Assembly (NCBI GenBank): GCA_024291935.2
Contig: CM044306.1
Location: 9,458,501-9,522,500 of the forward strand
Direction of reading: 5' to 3'
From: Okapia johnstoni
Taxonomy: Eukaryota > Chordata > Mammalia > Artiodactyla > Giraffidae
DNA length: 64,000 bases
Shown: positions 19,941 through 30,616 of the stretch, piece by piece
Layout of the letters: each line of letters opens with the position of its first letter
Position numbering within the stretch: position 1 is the first letter of the stretch
Notes under the pieces: model-generated
Told to the model about the DNA's origin: nothing
The model's input: only the letters and a program-made list of their open reading frames with translations
The model's database searches: none
Position numbers and translations under genes: made by a program

Positions 19941-22589
19941 ATTCAAACCAAGTATAAAACATAATCAAGCCAAACAGAAACAGTGCAGGTTTTGGCAACA
20001 TCTGTCCCCTGGCACCCTTCTGTCATGGAAAAGGCTGAGGGTTCAGAGGCTGACGCGTCCTCATCCCTGGAGCCCTGCCTGTCAGCACATCAGCTCCAAG
20101 GACAGCGTGGCTTGCCCTGGCCCACTCCCCGGGTGCAGCTGGAGGCCGCGCTCTGGGGCCGGTGGTGGTGGCCAGGAACAGCGGCTCTTGTCCCCAGCAC
20201 AGACCACAGCAGCTCACAGGTCACAGCAACACCAGGGGCAGAAGCGGCAGAACACCGGACCCTGGCCGCTCTCAGTCTCGACCTTCAGCTGTAACTCGGC
20301 ATGTCTCAGCCTGAGAAACATCCCTTGGGCCATGGAGCATTTCTGCCTTGGCCCCAAAACAACTAGCGGTTGACTCTCTGTGTAGACACTCCTCGCACCG
20401 CCAGGTGGCAGCTGGGAAGGGCGTGGGGACTCACACGGGGACTTGGCAGTTCTGTGAACCACCCCTCCACAATGTAGACCATGTGGTCTGGCCCCTGGGA
20501 TGGAAAATCAAGGCAACAGGCCCACATGGGAAACAGGCCTCCCATCCTCTTGCTTTCTGGATAGATTCTTAGGTTCTGGCTGCAGGGTCAAGTACAGAAA
20601 AGGGACTTCTAAGGAGCAGGTAAGACACGTGGGGCCTTGCAGAACGGCCTCGGAGTTCTCCTCTCCTCCCCTGGGCATGGGCCCCTGACTCCCCTCCTGG
20701 GAGAGGGCTCGCCGTTCTGCCCCAGCTCCTGACGGTCTGGCTCACACCTCCTCAGAAGCGCCTCCCTGCCCACCCTCTACACCACAGCATACTGGGCCGA
20801 AGGAATGAAAAGGACACCCACTTCCTGAGCAGCTGAGGCTCTTTTCCCCTGGGCCCCACCCTAGGTACATGCAAACCCCCGGCCCTGGACCCGGCCGGAT
20901 GGTCAAGCTGCCCTGCTGTCAGAGAGCTGCAGGTGCAGTGGGCAGAGTGCCCGCCAGCGTAGACTTGTCTCCATTGTGATGTGTGTCCTCACAGCCCCGG
21001 TGGACTCTTCATTCCTGAGTTGCTGTCCCGGTGTTCCCTCCTCACTCACTCCCAGCAGACTCTGAGGACATCACCAGCAGCTAGGGCCCAGTGGAGCCCG
21101 CCCGGCTCCCCGGCCCTGGTCCAGGGGGAGGAACTCCTGCTTGCTCGGGTCAGGTCAGCCATGCCTGCTCTACTGGTTCCTTCTCAGTCTGTACTTGTCC
21201 AAAACTCCCATCCGAGTCACTGTTTCAGCTCCAGGGTACACGCTCAGGTACACTGGTAGCGCTCAGTATATGAAAGGGTGACTCTATGAGTGAATCCAGA
21301 GCCCACCCCAGCTCCGTCCCTCCCCACCCTCACCATCCCGGAGGAGCGCTCACTCTCCCGTCCGGTTCACCCCTGGCTCCAGAGACGCCCCACCCACAGA
21401 CAGGCCTGCTCCTAGGGCCCAGCCTGAGACCCAAGCCCACAGGGGGTCCTGCTGCACCTCCTGCCAGCAACAACGGGGACGCCAGTGGTGACCTGTCTGC
21501 CGTCCTCCTCCCTGTTTCTCTTCTCGGCCCCCAAGGCGGGCTCCTTCCTCACCACCCATCGCTTCTTCTGAATCCACACCCTCCCAGCCCGAATGTCTCC
21601 CTGGAATCCAGGCCAGGAGCCCAGCTGCTGAGCCTCCAGCACCTGCAGCAGGTTCCCGGCAAGAAGGCACTGCTGGCCGGGGGCGCTCCCAGCTCTCAGG
21701 AGCCAGCCTGGGCAGCAGTCAAATCGCTCATGCCCTCACATCGTGGCAGGTGCCAGGCCCCCTCACCTGTCTGTACCCCAGCTCTCGATTCCGCATCGCC
21801 CCTCCCCAGCCTCTGCCCTGGTCTTGTCTCACCTTGGTCTCCTGATGACCCAGACCTCTGGGTCCAACCTGAGTTCTGCCAGTTACCAGCTGCGTGATCT
21901 CAAACAAGTGACCTCGCTCCTCTGGGTCTCCGTCTCCCCACGTGTAAACTGTGCACATGACGGACCGGCTTCCCAGGGCCGCGGCTGCCGGGTGAGACGC
22001 TGTAGGACTTGGCACTGACCACCCGCTGCTGTCCAGCGCCTCCCTCCTTACATTACGAGCACCTGTGCTCAGGCCTGGGGGGCCTGGCTCTGCGGGCGAA
22101 GCTGGCGCAGGGGCCGGCCCACTCCTGTGAGCGCCGGGCACGGCCAGAGCCAGGGATTGGATGGCCCGCAAAGCTGAGAATACCCATGCTCTGTTGCCCC
22201 ACAGACCCTCGCCAATCCATCCTCCACACAACTGACAGAGACTTCCCTGAAAAGTGAATCTCTATCAGCCCCCAGCACCGTCCTGCCAAAGGACAAGCTC
22301 CTCAGCCTGCAGGCGAAGCCGCGCATCCTTGCACACGCTCCCCACGCTCAGCACCACGTTGTTTGTGATCCCACAATCCATGTGCCAAACACTTGTACAG
22401 GATGCTTTCTCCACCGGGCCACACGGACCCACCTGGCAGTTCCCGGCTGTCCCATGAGAGTCACGCACTTGCTGTCCTGTGCCCCTCCTGCCCTGTGCCT
22501 ATATGAAGCGCCCCTCACCCCCCAGAAGCGTCCCTCCTGTGAGGGGCTGACACTGGTCCCAAAGGCAGCCTGGCCGGATCCCAGGACCT

Positions 22590-22915
22590 GGGACTGTCCC
22601 CTTCTGTGGCAACAAGGACTGTGCAGATGAGACCAAGTCAAGGGCCTTGTGATGGTAAGATTATCCAGGTGGGCCCTAAATGTGATCGTGTCCTCACAGA
22701 GGGGATGTGATGGCTGAGAAGACCACGTGACCATGGCCAAGAAACGCACGGGACCCCACGGAGCTAGAAGAGGTGAGGACGGATTGTCCCTTGGTGCCTT
22801 CGGCGGGAACACGGCCCTGCCCACACCATTTCAGCCCAGTGAAATGACACCTAGCTTCTGGCCTCCAGAACATTGAGGGCACATGTGCTGTTTTCAGCCA
22901 AGAAGCTTGTGGTGA
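22590..22915 (+). mobile_element. MaLR (MLT1-like) LTR fragment
   Basis: Contains 'gattatccaggtgggcccta', 'aatgtgatcgtgtcctcaca', 'cagcccagtgaaatgacacc' and 'ttctggcctccagaacattg', the order seen in mammalian MaLR LTRs. Highly diverged; subfamily not assigned. Confidence 0.6.
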
Positions 22916-23397
22916 TGCGTGAGGCCAGGCCTAGAAACCAACGCACCCGATGCCGGCTGCACCTCTCGCAGGGCCAGGGCTCTGCCATTTCTCCAGCTGC
23001 GACCCGGTCTCAGCCTCCCCACTGACTCTGAGCCCCAGGAGCCCAGGGGCTCTGCTCAGTCAGGTTGGCTCCCAAGACCAAAGGAGGCCTGGGCTTCGAT
23101 CACATTTTGTTAAATAAACACTTATTTGATTGCTTTCGGTGATCAGAGAACTTGGGCTGCCTTCCAGAAAACCCCTTCAGCTTCACCACTGGATCAAAGC
23201 CCAACCTTGGTGTCCATCCCTCCTTCGGCATCCCAAGGAATTATTTTTATTTTGTAGAAAAAGAAAGTTTCCAATCAGATTCGTTTTCATGCCATGCCAC
23301 GACCTGCCAGTTTTATCATCTAAAACTGATGCTGAGCTGCCTGTAGTCTCTTACTGCTGGAGGCCTGGCTCCAACGGAGAACTTGCATTTTCATTAA

Positions 23398-23414
23398 AAA
23401 AAAAAAAAAAAAAA
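23398..23414. repeat. Poly(A) run
   Basis: An uninterrupted A run flanked by A-rich sequence in the CANT1 5' intron; not clearly attached to a SINE body. Confidence 0.8.
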
Positions 23415-23599
23415 CAGAACAAAAACAAAAAGCTGCCATCCACGAAAACCAAGAGACAAGCCAGCGCAGGTGAGAGGTGAAATGGACAAAGTCTTTCGCA
23501 GAAGGGCTTGCCCCCTGCCCACACACCTCCGAACACTAAGCAGTTTAAACGTCTGCTCCACTGTGAGCAGAAGTTTGTCAACCCCACCACATGCAGCTC

Positions 23600-23797
23600 G
23601 AGCTCAGGCGCTCAGTTGTGTCCGACTCTTTGCGGCCCCAAGGACTGTAGCCCTCCAGGCTCCTTTGTCCATGGGATTCTCCAGGCAAGAATACTGGAGT
23701 AGGTTGTCATTTCCTTCTCCAGGGGATCTTCCTGACCCAGGGATCAAACCCACATCTCTCCTGCATTGTAAGCGGATTCTTTACCCACTAAGCCATC
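23600..23797 (-). mobile_element. Bov-tA SINE
   Basis: Inverted copy from 'gctcaggcgctcagttgtgt' to 'cccactaagccatcat'. The tRNA-like end is eroded. Confidence 0.88.
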
Positions 23798-23807
23798 ATA
23801 ATGGGTC

Positions 23808-23955
23808 GATTTTTTAAAAAATTATTTGTATTTATTTGACTGCACTAGGTCTTAGTTGCAGCACATGGGAGCTAGTTCCCGGATCAGGGATTGACTCCGA
23901 GCCCCCTGCATTGGGAGCATGTAGCCTTAGTCACTGGACCACAAGGGAGGTCCCA
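23808..23955 (-). mobile_element. CHR-type SINE
   Basis: T/A-rich tail, 'tgactgcactaggtcttagt', 'gggattgactccgagccccc' and terminal 'ccacaagggaggtccc'. Lies directly beside the Bov-tA copy. Confidence 0.82.
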
Positions 23956-25089
23956 GGCTGATTTTATATAACCAGGAAAATTGGAATCAAGTTGCTGCAG
24001 TAAAAAGTCACAAGCCCTTTGGCTGGCCAGGCTCACCTGTTCAGGGGGCATGCCTGCATTCACACCTGTTCAGAAACCCCAGGGGACCACACCCCTCCTG
24101 GCTTCCTCTCTCCTGTGCCAGCCCCACTGCAGCATCTCTGGAAAGACGTCCCTGGTTGTCGAGGGGCAACAACTGCCCAGGAGGTTCAAGTTCCCATTTC
24201 CTTCCAGGTCCCCTCTCTTCGGGGCGGCGTCAGGAATGGCTCGCTGACACTCATGCTTTTCTGGTTTCCCTCAAACCAGCACTTCCTCAGAAGACAGGCC
24301 GGAAACAGCCAGGTGTGCTGGTGACTATCCACCGGCCAGTGGACTCCAGACCCGAGGGAGGCAGCACCAACCTCTTGCTGTACACCCAGGGGGACGCTGC
24401 CTCCCCACTCCAGGAACAGCAACCCCCTCCCCGAGGCCTGGTTACGGTTAAGAAGGAGGACAGGCTCCAACACCCCTACTTCCACAGGCCTTTCATCACC
24501 AGACTCTACCAAGGCTTAGACAAAAGACACCCGAAGCAGCCAAGAGCCTTTTTCTGTAGATTCCTTCAGGACAGGGGCGTGACGGGTGGCAGGGCAAACA
24601 GGTTTAACAACAGCTGCCAAGGCTACCCACCCCCCACCCCGCTTCAGGATCTAGGGAGGCAGGAAGCACAGTGTGGCCATAAAGAGGCCCCTCCCTGCTC
24701 CCTGCCGCCTTGGGGGCAGCCACTCTCCTCCCCGGGGGAGCAACTGCCTTCCTGTCCCCGCCTCGCTCCTAGAGAGCCCTGTCCAGACAGCGAGTTCCCG
24801 CTCTGCTCACTGCCAAAGGGCACTTCCTGGTTAGAAAGTCAAGAGCTCATCCCATTGACATCACTAGACGCCAAGGGTTTCACACCCCCAGCGAGACGGC
24901 ATCTCAAAGAATCCAGACGGTGTGTCTCAGCTCCTGGAAAATATGACCTGATTCAAGGCATTCTTCTGTTATGGACTTGCCAAGGCTTACTACTTTGTAC
25001 TATTTTAGTCCATTCGAATGTGGATGGGGTGGACAGTGGAAGGAAACCAAGAAGGAAGGAAAAGGTCCACAGCAGTCCAGTGTGTCCTT

Positions 25090-25372
25090 TTCAGTTCAGT
25101 TGCTCAGTCGTATCTGACTCTTTGCGACTCCTTGGACTGCAGCACGCCAGGCCTCCCTGTCCATCACCAACTCCCAGAGTTTACTCAAACTCATGTCCAC
25201 TGAATCAGTGATGCCATCCAATCATCTCATCCTCTGTCGTCCCCTTCTCCCACCTTCCATCTTTCCCAGCATCAGGGTCTTTTCAAATGAGTCAGCTCTT
25301 CGCATCAGGTGGCCAAAGTATTGGAGGTTCAGCTTTAACACCAGTCCTTCCAATGAATACCGAGGTCAGGGT
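25090..25372 (-). mobile_element. BovB LINE 3' fragment
   Basis: Starts 'cagttcagttgctcagtcgt' and ends 'ccttccaatgaataccgagg'; a short, 5'-truncated BovB 3' end in inverted orientation. Confidence 0.9.
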
Positions 25373-25524
25373 TGAAACTCCGGGCCCTACCTGAGTCTGC
25401 ACCTTCCCCGACTTCTCTTACTCTGTATACAGGCATTCACAACTGCATGCTGAATCCGGTTACATACAGCTCGAGGTAACATTTTTCAGCCCTCTGGCTT
25501 GCTTTAACTTCACTACCCAAGGGG

Positions 25525-26220
25525 TGTGAGTTTGTTTTCTGTTGCTGCTATTAACAAATCACCGCAGACTTGGCAGCTTACACACCACAAACTCGCTTTA
25601 CAGTCTCGGAAGATGGAGGTCTGACACGGGTCTCACTGGGCGAAAATAAAGGGCTGTGTCTCTTCCGGAGGAGCTGCCTCTCCCAGCTTCTCGCAGCTGC
25701 CCACGTTTCTTGGCTTGTGGCCCCTTCCTCCACCTTCAAAGCTGGCAACAACGCTGTCTCACTCGGGCCTTTCTGCTGTCACTTCCCTCTGAAGTTCTCT
25801 TCTCTCCCTCTTCCACGTTTAAAGACTCTGATTGCTCGATAATCCAGCATGGTTTCCCTATTTTAAGGTCGTGGGTTAACAACCTTAATTCCATCTGCTA
25901 CCTTAATATCCCCTTGTGAATGTGAAGTCGCTCAGTAGTGTCTGACTCTTTGCGACCCCATGGACTGTAGCCTGCCAGGCTCCTCCATCCATGGGATTTT
26001 CCAGGCAAGAATACTAGAGTGGGTTGCCATTTCCTTCTCCAGGAGATGTTCCTGACTGAGAGATCGAACCCAGGTCTCCCGCATTGCAGGCAGACTCTTT
26101 ACATCTGAGCCACCAGGGAATCCCTAATACCCCCTTGCCAGATGATATACTTGTAGATTCTGGGGGTCAGGATGTGGACATCTTGAGGGGGGCATTATTC
26201 TCCCAACCACAAGCAGGGAG
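25525..26220 (-). mobile_element. MaLR (MLT1-like) LTR, inverted, split by Bov-tA
   Basis: 'ttctgttgctgctattaaca' with 'caccgcagacttggcagctt' at one side and 'attctgggggtcaggatgtg' with 'cattattctcccaaccaca' at the other match an inverted MaLR LTR. A Bov-tA SINE at 25917-26121 divides it. Confidence 0.6.
25917..26121 (-). mobile_element. Bov-tA SINE with 16-bp target-site duplication
   Basis: Inverted Bov-tA ending 'gagccaccagggaa'. CCTTAATATCCCCTTG (25901-25916) and CCCTAATACCCCCTTG (26122-26137) flank it, two mismatches in 16. Confidence 0.9.
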
Positions 26221-27641
26221 ACAGAGAAAGAACCTCTGGCTTTTCCCAAGGGGCAGGGCCGTTAGCACACGGCTCTGTCTCCGGGGTGGGCACACGTGTC
26301 AGGATCGTCCACAGTTTGCAGTTGTTGCCATCATGGGAGGGCTGCGAATGCTTCAGTTCTATCGTTAAAGCTATACTTGGAGGATTTCTAGCAAATAGTG
26401 ATCTTTCCAGTTGAAAGTGAGGTGCCGCACCCAAAACCACACATCACTGGGGCTGTTTTCGCAGAGAGCCCACAAACACAAGGACATAATCATCCCACTT
26501 GAATCAGGGCTTGCTCCCAGAGAGTGGAGCTGCACTTGCGAGAAGCCATCTCCCCCCCACACTTTTCTCAGCGGCAGGTATCGCTGGGGCTCACTCAACC
26601 CTTTGGTCCCCTTGGAGCCCTTCTGTGGGGGCTCCAACCTCACCCCCACACCGTCAGTAACCATAACTATATCTGGTCTGGCCCCGTCTGCACACTGCTG
26701 TCTGTAGCCCCACTCCAGCCTTATTCCCCACGGCTTGTTCCCCTGGCTGAACATGAATGGAAGTCGGGCTCTGCTTCAAAACCTGAAGCTGTGAGTTCCA
26801 CTTAATGACTGGACCTACTACAGGGAAACAAGTGGGATTAAAAAAAAAAAAGTATAGGAAATGAGAAAACCGAACATCTTCCCAAACAGATTTTTCTATC
26901 ATCAGGATTCTTTTTTTCTAATTGATCATCTTGGTCTAGTGAAACGGGAAATCAACACAGAGGTCCTTAAAGATCAATATGAAAGTTTTCGATTCCCCTA
27001 ATGTTGGCATTTAATAAGATCTTTCCAGGAATCTCCACAGTCCAGAGTGTTACTGGAAAGTAACATCACTACCTTTTTCCCCACAGCGTCCTAGGTACCA
27101 TTCCACAATCATCTGAACGACAGAGAAATGACTTATCACAGTGTAGACCCATTTCAGGGCTCCAGACCACATTCCCAGATCTGAGGTACTCTGTTTCTGA
27201 AGGACAACACACAAGAGCATGTGTCCACCTACCCTCCATGGCTGCCAGGAGGACTGCCACGTTGCTGTTGGGAAGTCCCGAGACTCAGATGAAAGGGGCG
27301 TGTGTGTGTGTGGGAGCCTGCAGTGTTCACCTCAAAGGCCACATTCAGGGAGTGGGGCGGACACAGCCGCTCCTCCTGTACCCTGGGTCCCTCCTCTCCA
27401 CCTCTGTGGCTCGGGGAGGCTAGGCACATACGTAGGGTGCAGACTGGCAGGTAAGACATCCCTCAAGTATCAACAGTTTAAACATATCACTGCTGTAGGC
27501 TCCGAAAATAAGGGGTCAACTACATTTGGGTAACATCTTTAGGGGGAAGAAAGCAGACTTCAGCTAACAGAAGGAATGGAACAATCAGATCATATGGCGG
27601 CACAAAGCATACTTGCCCGTAGGATTTCCTCCACCACCCTG

Positions 27642-27649
27642 TGACGTCA
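27642..27649. promoter_or_regulatory. Perfect CRE palindrome TGACGTCA
   Basis: A full CREB/ATF site, extended to the 10-base palindrome GTGACGTCAC (27641-27650), about 1.5 kb inside the presumed CANT1 intron 1. Full CREs carry a CpG and are rare by chance in mammalian DNA. Function unproven. Confidence 0.4.
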
Positions 27650-28772
27650 CAGTGCCTTGTGCGATCAGGTTAACTGGGATGAGAAAAAGTGAGAAGACAG
27701 AGAATCCCGGCCCCAGACCGCTGCAGAAGCCTCATGACAGCGCCTGACCGAATCGACGCCTTTCCTCTGAGTCCTCTCCCAAAGACGCTCTCAGGACCGG
27801 ACGCCCCTACCAAGTGCAGAGGGAGTGGCTGGCTGGTCGGTGTGCCTCTCAGGCCGAATAGAGGGCTCATTGAGGCCGGCAGGGAGGCGCCCCAGGGGCC
27901 GGCTGCTTGCTGGCTGTTCTGGGAGGAGCCCCACCGAGCCCACAGGCTCAGGCTGGGCTGTCCCACTGGCAGGCCTGTGGGGTGAGGCTGGGGGCTGGAG
28001 GAAGGCCCGCAGCCTAGCCCAGGAAGATTTTTCTCAATCAAGCTCCTCAAAGGGTGAGGAGGGGGAGGCTGCAGAGACCCTAGGGCTCCTGAAGGGCTAC
28101 AGCACCTGCTTCCTTTTCATGGACCCCCGGAGACCCCATGCTTTTGTTAAAGTTTGGTCCTTAGACAGAAGGGCCAGCAAGATTCACTCGACCTCAGCAG
28201 ATGCGGGCTCCCACATCTACAGTTTGTTCAGAACTGGGTTGGAAAAGATGTCAAGCACATACCCTGAGGCAGGCATAGGAAACAGGGCTGGAGTGCTAAG
28301 GGGCACCCGTCTCCTGGGGGACCCTCAGGTGCCTGGGAAAAAGATGTGTCCGGCAGACGGAAGGGGGCCTGCCAAGCCTAGGGATGCAAGAGCAAGGGTC
28401 ACGACAAACCACAGGGATGGGCAAAGCGCCTGTCCTAGGAATGGTGCCCATCCTGACCAGAGGGTGGGGAAGAGAGAAGAGAGAGGGGGCAGGGCAGACA
28501 GTCTGGGTTCAAAAGGAAAGAGGGGAAGGAGAGGAAGGCCTGCTGGGGTGGGGGACGCTGACCTGCTGCAGGTGTGACAAAGTGCCAGTCAGAGAAGGGA
28601 GGGGTTCCCTAAGCGGTCAGGAGAAGCCCTGCAGAGGTCAGAGAGGCTGGTAATGAAATCACAGCAGGTAGGAGAGGGTTGTCCTCAAGGATAGTTAAGC
28701 CTCAGGAAGGGAATGCAGCCTCCAGGCTCAGAGTGGGTGATGTCCCAGCCTAGTCCGAGGAGCGAGTATCTA

Positions 28773-29017
28773 CAAGTCAGAGGGGGCAGGAGTCCTGCAG
28801 TCAGAGAGGTGGTGGACCGCGCCAGTCAGAGGGTGGACGAGTCCTGCAGTCAGAGAGGTGGTGGACCGCGCCAGTCAGAGGGTGGACGAGTCCCCCAGGT
28901 CAGAGGGGGTCGTCCTGCAGTCACACGAGGGAGGTATCTCCTAAGTCAGAGGGGGGAGGTGTCCCGTAGATCAGAGGAGGTAAGAGTCTTACAAGTCAGA
29001 GGAGAGGGAGGCGTCCC
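28773..29017. repeat. Minisatellite, about ten 24-25 bp units, with exact 49-bp duplication
   Basis: Degenerate units centred on AGTCAGAGG(G)..GG..GAGTCCTGC repeat from 28773 to the edge of the CpG island. Two adjacent two-unit blocks, 28791-28839 and 28840-28888, are identical over all 49 bases. More decayed units may extend left to about 28580. The array lies about 140 bases downstream of the presumed CANT1 exon 1 donor. Confidence 0.9.
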
Positions 29018-29019
29018 AT

Positions 29020-29456
29020 CCTAATCAGCGAGTCGAGGGGAGCGGGGGCCCCGCTCAGGGAGAAGGGGGATGGAGCCTGCAGGGTCGGAGGAGGGACGCG
29101 GCGGGGTCGGAGCGAGCAGCAGGCGCCAGCGGGCCGCCGGCAGGCCGTCACTCACCCGGTGCGGGCTGGCTCCGGGGCCCGCGGGCTGCGGGGTCTCGCT
29201 GCGGGTAGCGCCGGGACCCAGCGGGCGGCCGACTTCCGCCCGGCGCGCTCGCCCCGCCTCCGGGCCACACGCTCCCGGCAGGCCCCGCTCTGCGGCTGCG
29301 CACCGACTCCCACTGCGGGCTTCTGGGCGTTGTGGTTTTCTTTGCTGCTCAGCGAGCAGGTCCGGGGAGAGGAGCTGCTCGCTGGGAGGGGGCCCGAGGG
29401 CAGTGTGCTCCACCTGTAGGCCCTTTTCGGCGAGTTTTTCCGGAACTTTGGCCAAA
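29020..29456 (-). promoter_or_regulatory. CANT1: CpG island: CANT1 promoter and exon 1
   Basis: Dense CpGs from about 29030 to 29300 in a window that is otherwise CpG-poor. On the minus strand a strong donor CCGG|GTGAGT lies at 29156/29155. A sequence at 29317-29340 reads, on the minus strand, ACCACAACGCCCAGAAGCCC, close to the ZNF143/SBS promoter motif ACTACAATTCCCAGAATGC. An NRF1-like TGCGCA core is at 29297-29302 and an ETS-like TTCCGG near 29438. Distance and strand suit the CANT1 transcription start; start site about 29300-29450. Confidence 0.7.
29156..29320 (-). other. CANT1: Putative CANT1 non-coding exon 1
   Basis: The 3' boundary is set by the donor GTGAGT at 29155-29150 (minus strand). 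The 5' boundary is only a guess from the promoter motifs. It would splice over about 10 kb to the acceptor at 19072. Confidence 0.5.
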
Positions 29457-29571
29457 ATGGAAGGGGGGGATGGAATGAAGGCTATGAGGAAGGAGTTATC
29501 ATTCCTCCAGCTGAGATTGTAGGATCCCTCGCCTGGAGGCAGGGAAGCTTGGGCTCCTTTCTGCCACCCTC

Positions 29572-29654
29572 ATTCAGACGGTTAAAGAATCCGCCTGCAA
29601 TGCAGGCTTCGATCCCTGGAGGAGATAGCAACCCACTCCAGTATTCTTTTTTTT
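29572..29654 (+). mobile_element. Bov-tA SINE, 5' partial copy
   Basis: 'ggttaaagaatccgcctgca' to 'acccactccagtattctt' and then a T run; the body is truncated. Confidence 0.75.
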
Positions 29655-29673
29655 TTCCCACTCTTTGTTCTTT

Positions 29674-29897
29674 AGGGCTTCCCGGGTGGCTCTAGTGGTG
29701 AAGAACCCGCTTGCCAGTGCAGAACACCTAAGAGATGCGTGTTCGATCCCTGGGTCGGGAATATCCCCTGGAGGCGGGCATGGCAAACCACTCACTCCAT
29801 TATTCTTGCCTGGAGAATCCCATGGACGGAGGAGTCTGGCGGGCTACAGTCCATGGTGTCGCAAAGAGTGGGACACGACTGAACAACTATCACTTTC
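29674..29897 (+). mobile_element. Bov-tA SINE
   Basis: Full-length copy from 'agggcttcccgggtggctct' to 'gggacacgactgaacaacta', with the longer 'gatgcgtgttcgatccctgg' head typical of the Bov-tA2 form. Confidence 0.92.
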
Positions 29898-30616
29898 ATT
29901 TTCCGAGAGCCCCTCTCTTTGGCTCTTCTAATTGGCCATGTCAGAATGTTGATACGTTTTCAAAGAAAAGGTCTGGGCACAGGGCTACAGGCGGTAGTGT
30001 CCTGGGAATGGGGTGGAGGTTTCCCTGCCACTGATTTGCAATCAATGAACCCTTTCCCTAATGAGGGTCTCTGATTTCATCCTGTTTTTGCCAGTCTCCT
30101 TCCCAACCCCCAGACTGTTTTCTTGGAAGTGTTAAAAGGGACCCTGGCCCTACACTCCCAAGTCCTGCAATGTGCCTGTTTTAGAAATCCTGAAAAAAGC
30201 CTGACAGCAATGGCGCTTCACCCAAGAGCTGGGCTAACAGGGTGCCTCAGCACTCTGCTGGTCTGCACCTGATTCAGTCTTTTGGTGCCTGCAAACACCC
30301 CTGGGTCTCTCAAGAGCTTACAGATGTACAGGGAAAAATTCAAATTATATTAGTGGTGCACAGTGAAAAATAATCCGCCCCCCACCACCCTGTTTGGCAT
30401 TCCCTGCCCAGAGGCAATCACTATTACTAGTTTTTTGTGGTTATTTCTAGAGCTATTTTATGCCGCACAAACTAATCATAAACACATACATTAAATTACC
30501 TTTTTAAAAATGCAAATGTGATAAACATGCATCTGCCTTTTTTAGGGTGGGGGGACCCTTCTTGAATTCATTTGTTTCCTATCATGCTAAACCGAATCCT
30601 GGCCATACACCATATT
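29898..30616. other. Intergenic, with an old L1M-like 3' stretch
   Basis: Bases about 30310-30570 ('gtgaaaaataatccgccccc', 'cccagaggcaatcactatta', 'agagctattttatgccgcac') resemble an inverted 3' end of old L1. Nothing else recognised. Confidence 0.5.

Larger units (their letters stand above)
19072..29155 (-). other. CANT1: CANT1 5' intron(s), about 10 kb
   Basis: From the donor in the CpG island (29155) to the acceptor of the first coding exon. Holds SINEs, BovB and MaLR fragments listed separately, a perfect CRE palindrome at 27642-27649 and a minisatellite at 28773-29017. Extra untranslated exons may exist; I cannot place any from sequence alone. Open frames of up to 351 codons in it (24156-25211, plus strand) resemble nothing I know. 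Confidence 0.7.

Noticed and set aside
24156..25211. 351-codon open frame on the plus strand
   Set aside because: It lies in the CANT1 intron, crosses into an inverted BovB fragment, has no recognisable domain and low-complexity Pro/Gly/Ser composition. A chance frame in GC-rich DNA.
27825..28577. 250-codon open frame on the plus strand next to the minisatellite
   Set aside because: No recognisable domain, no splice or promoter support, and composition typical of purine-rich DNA.
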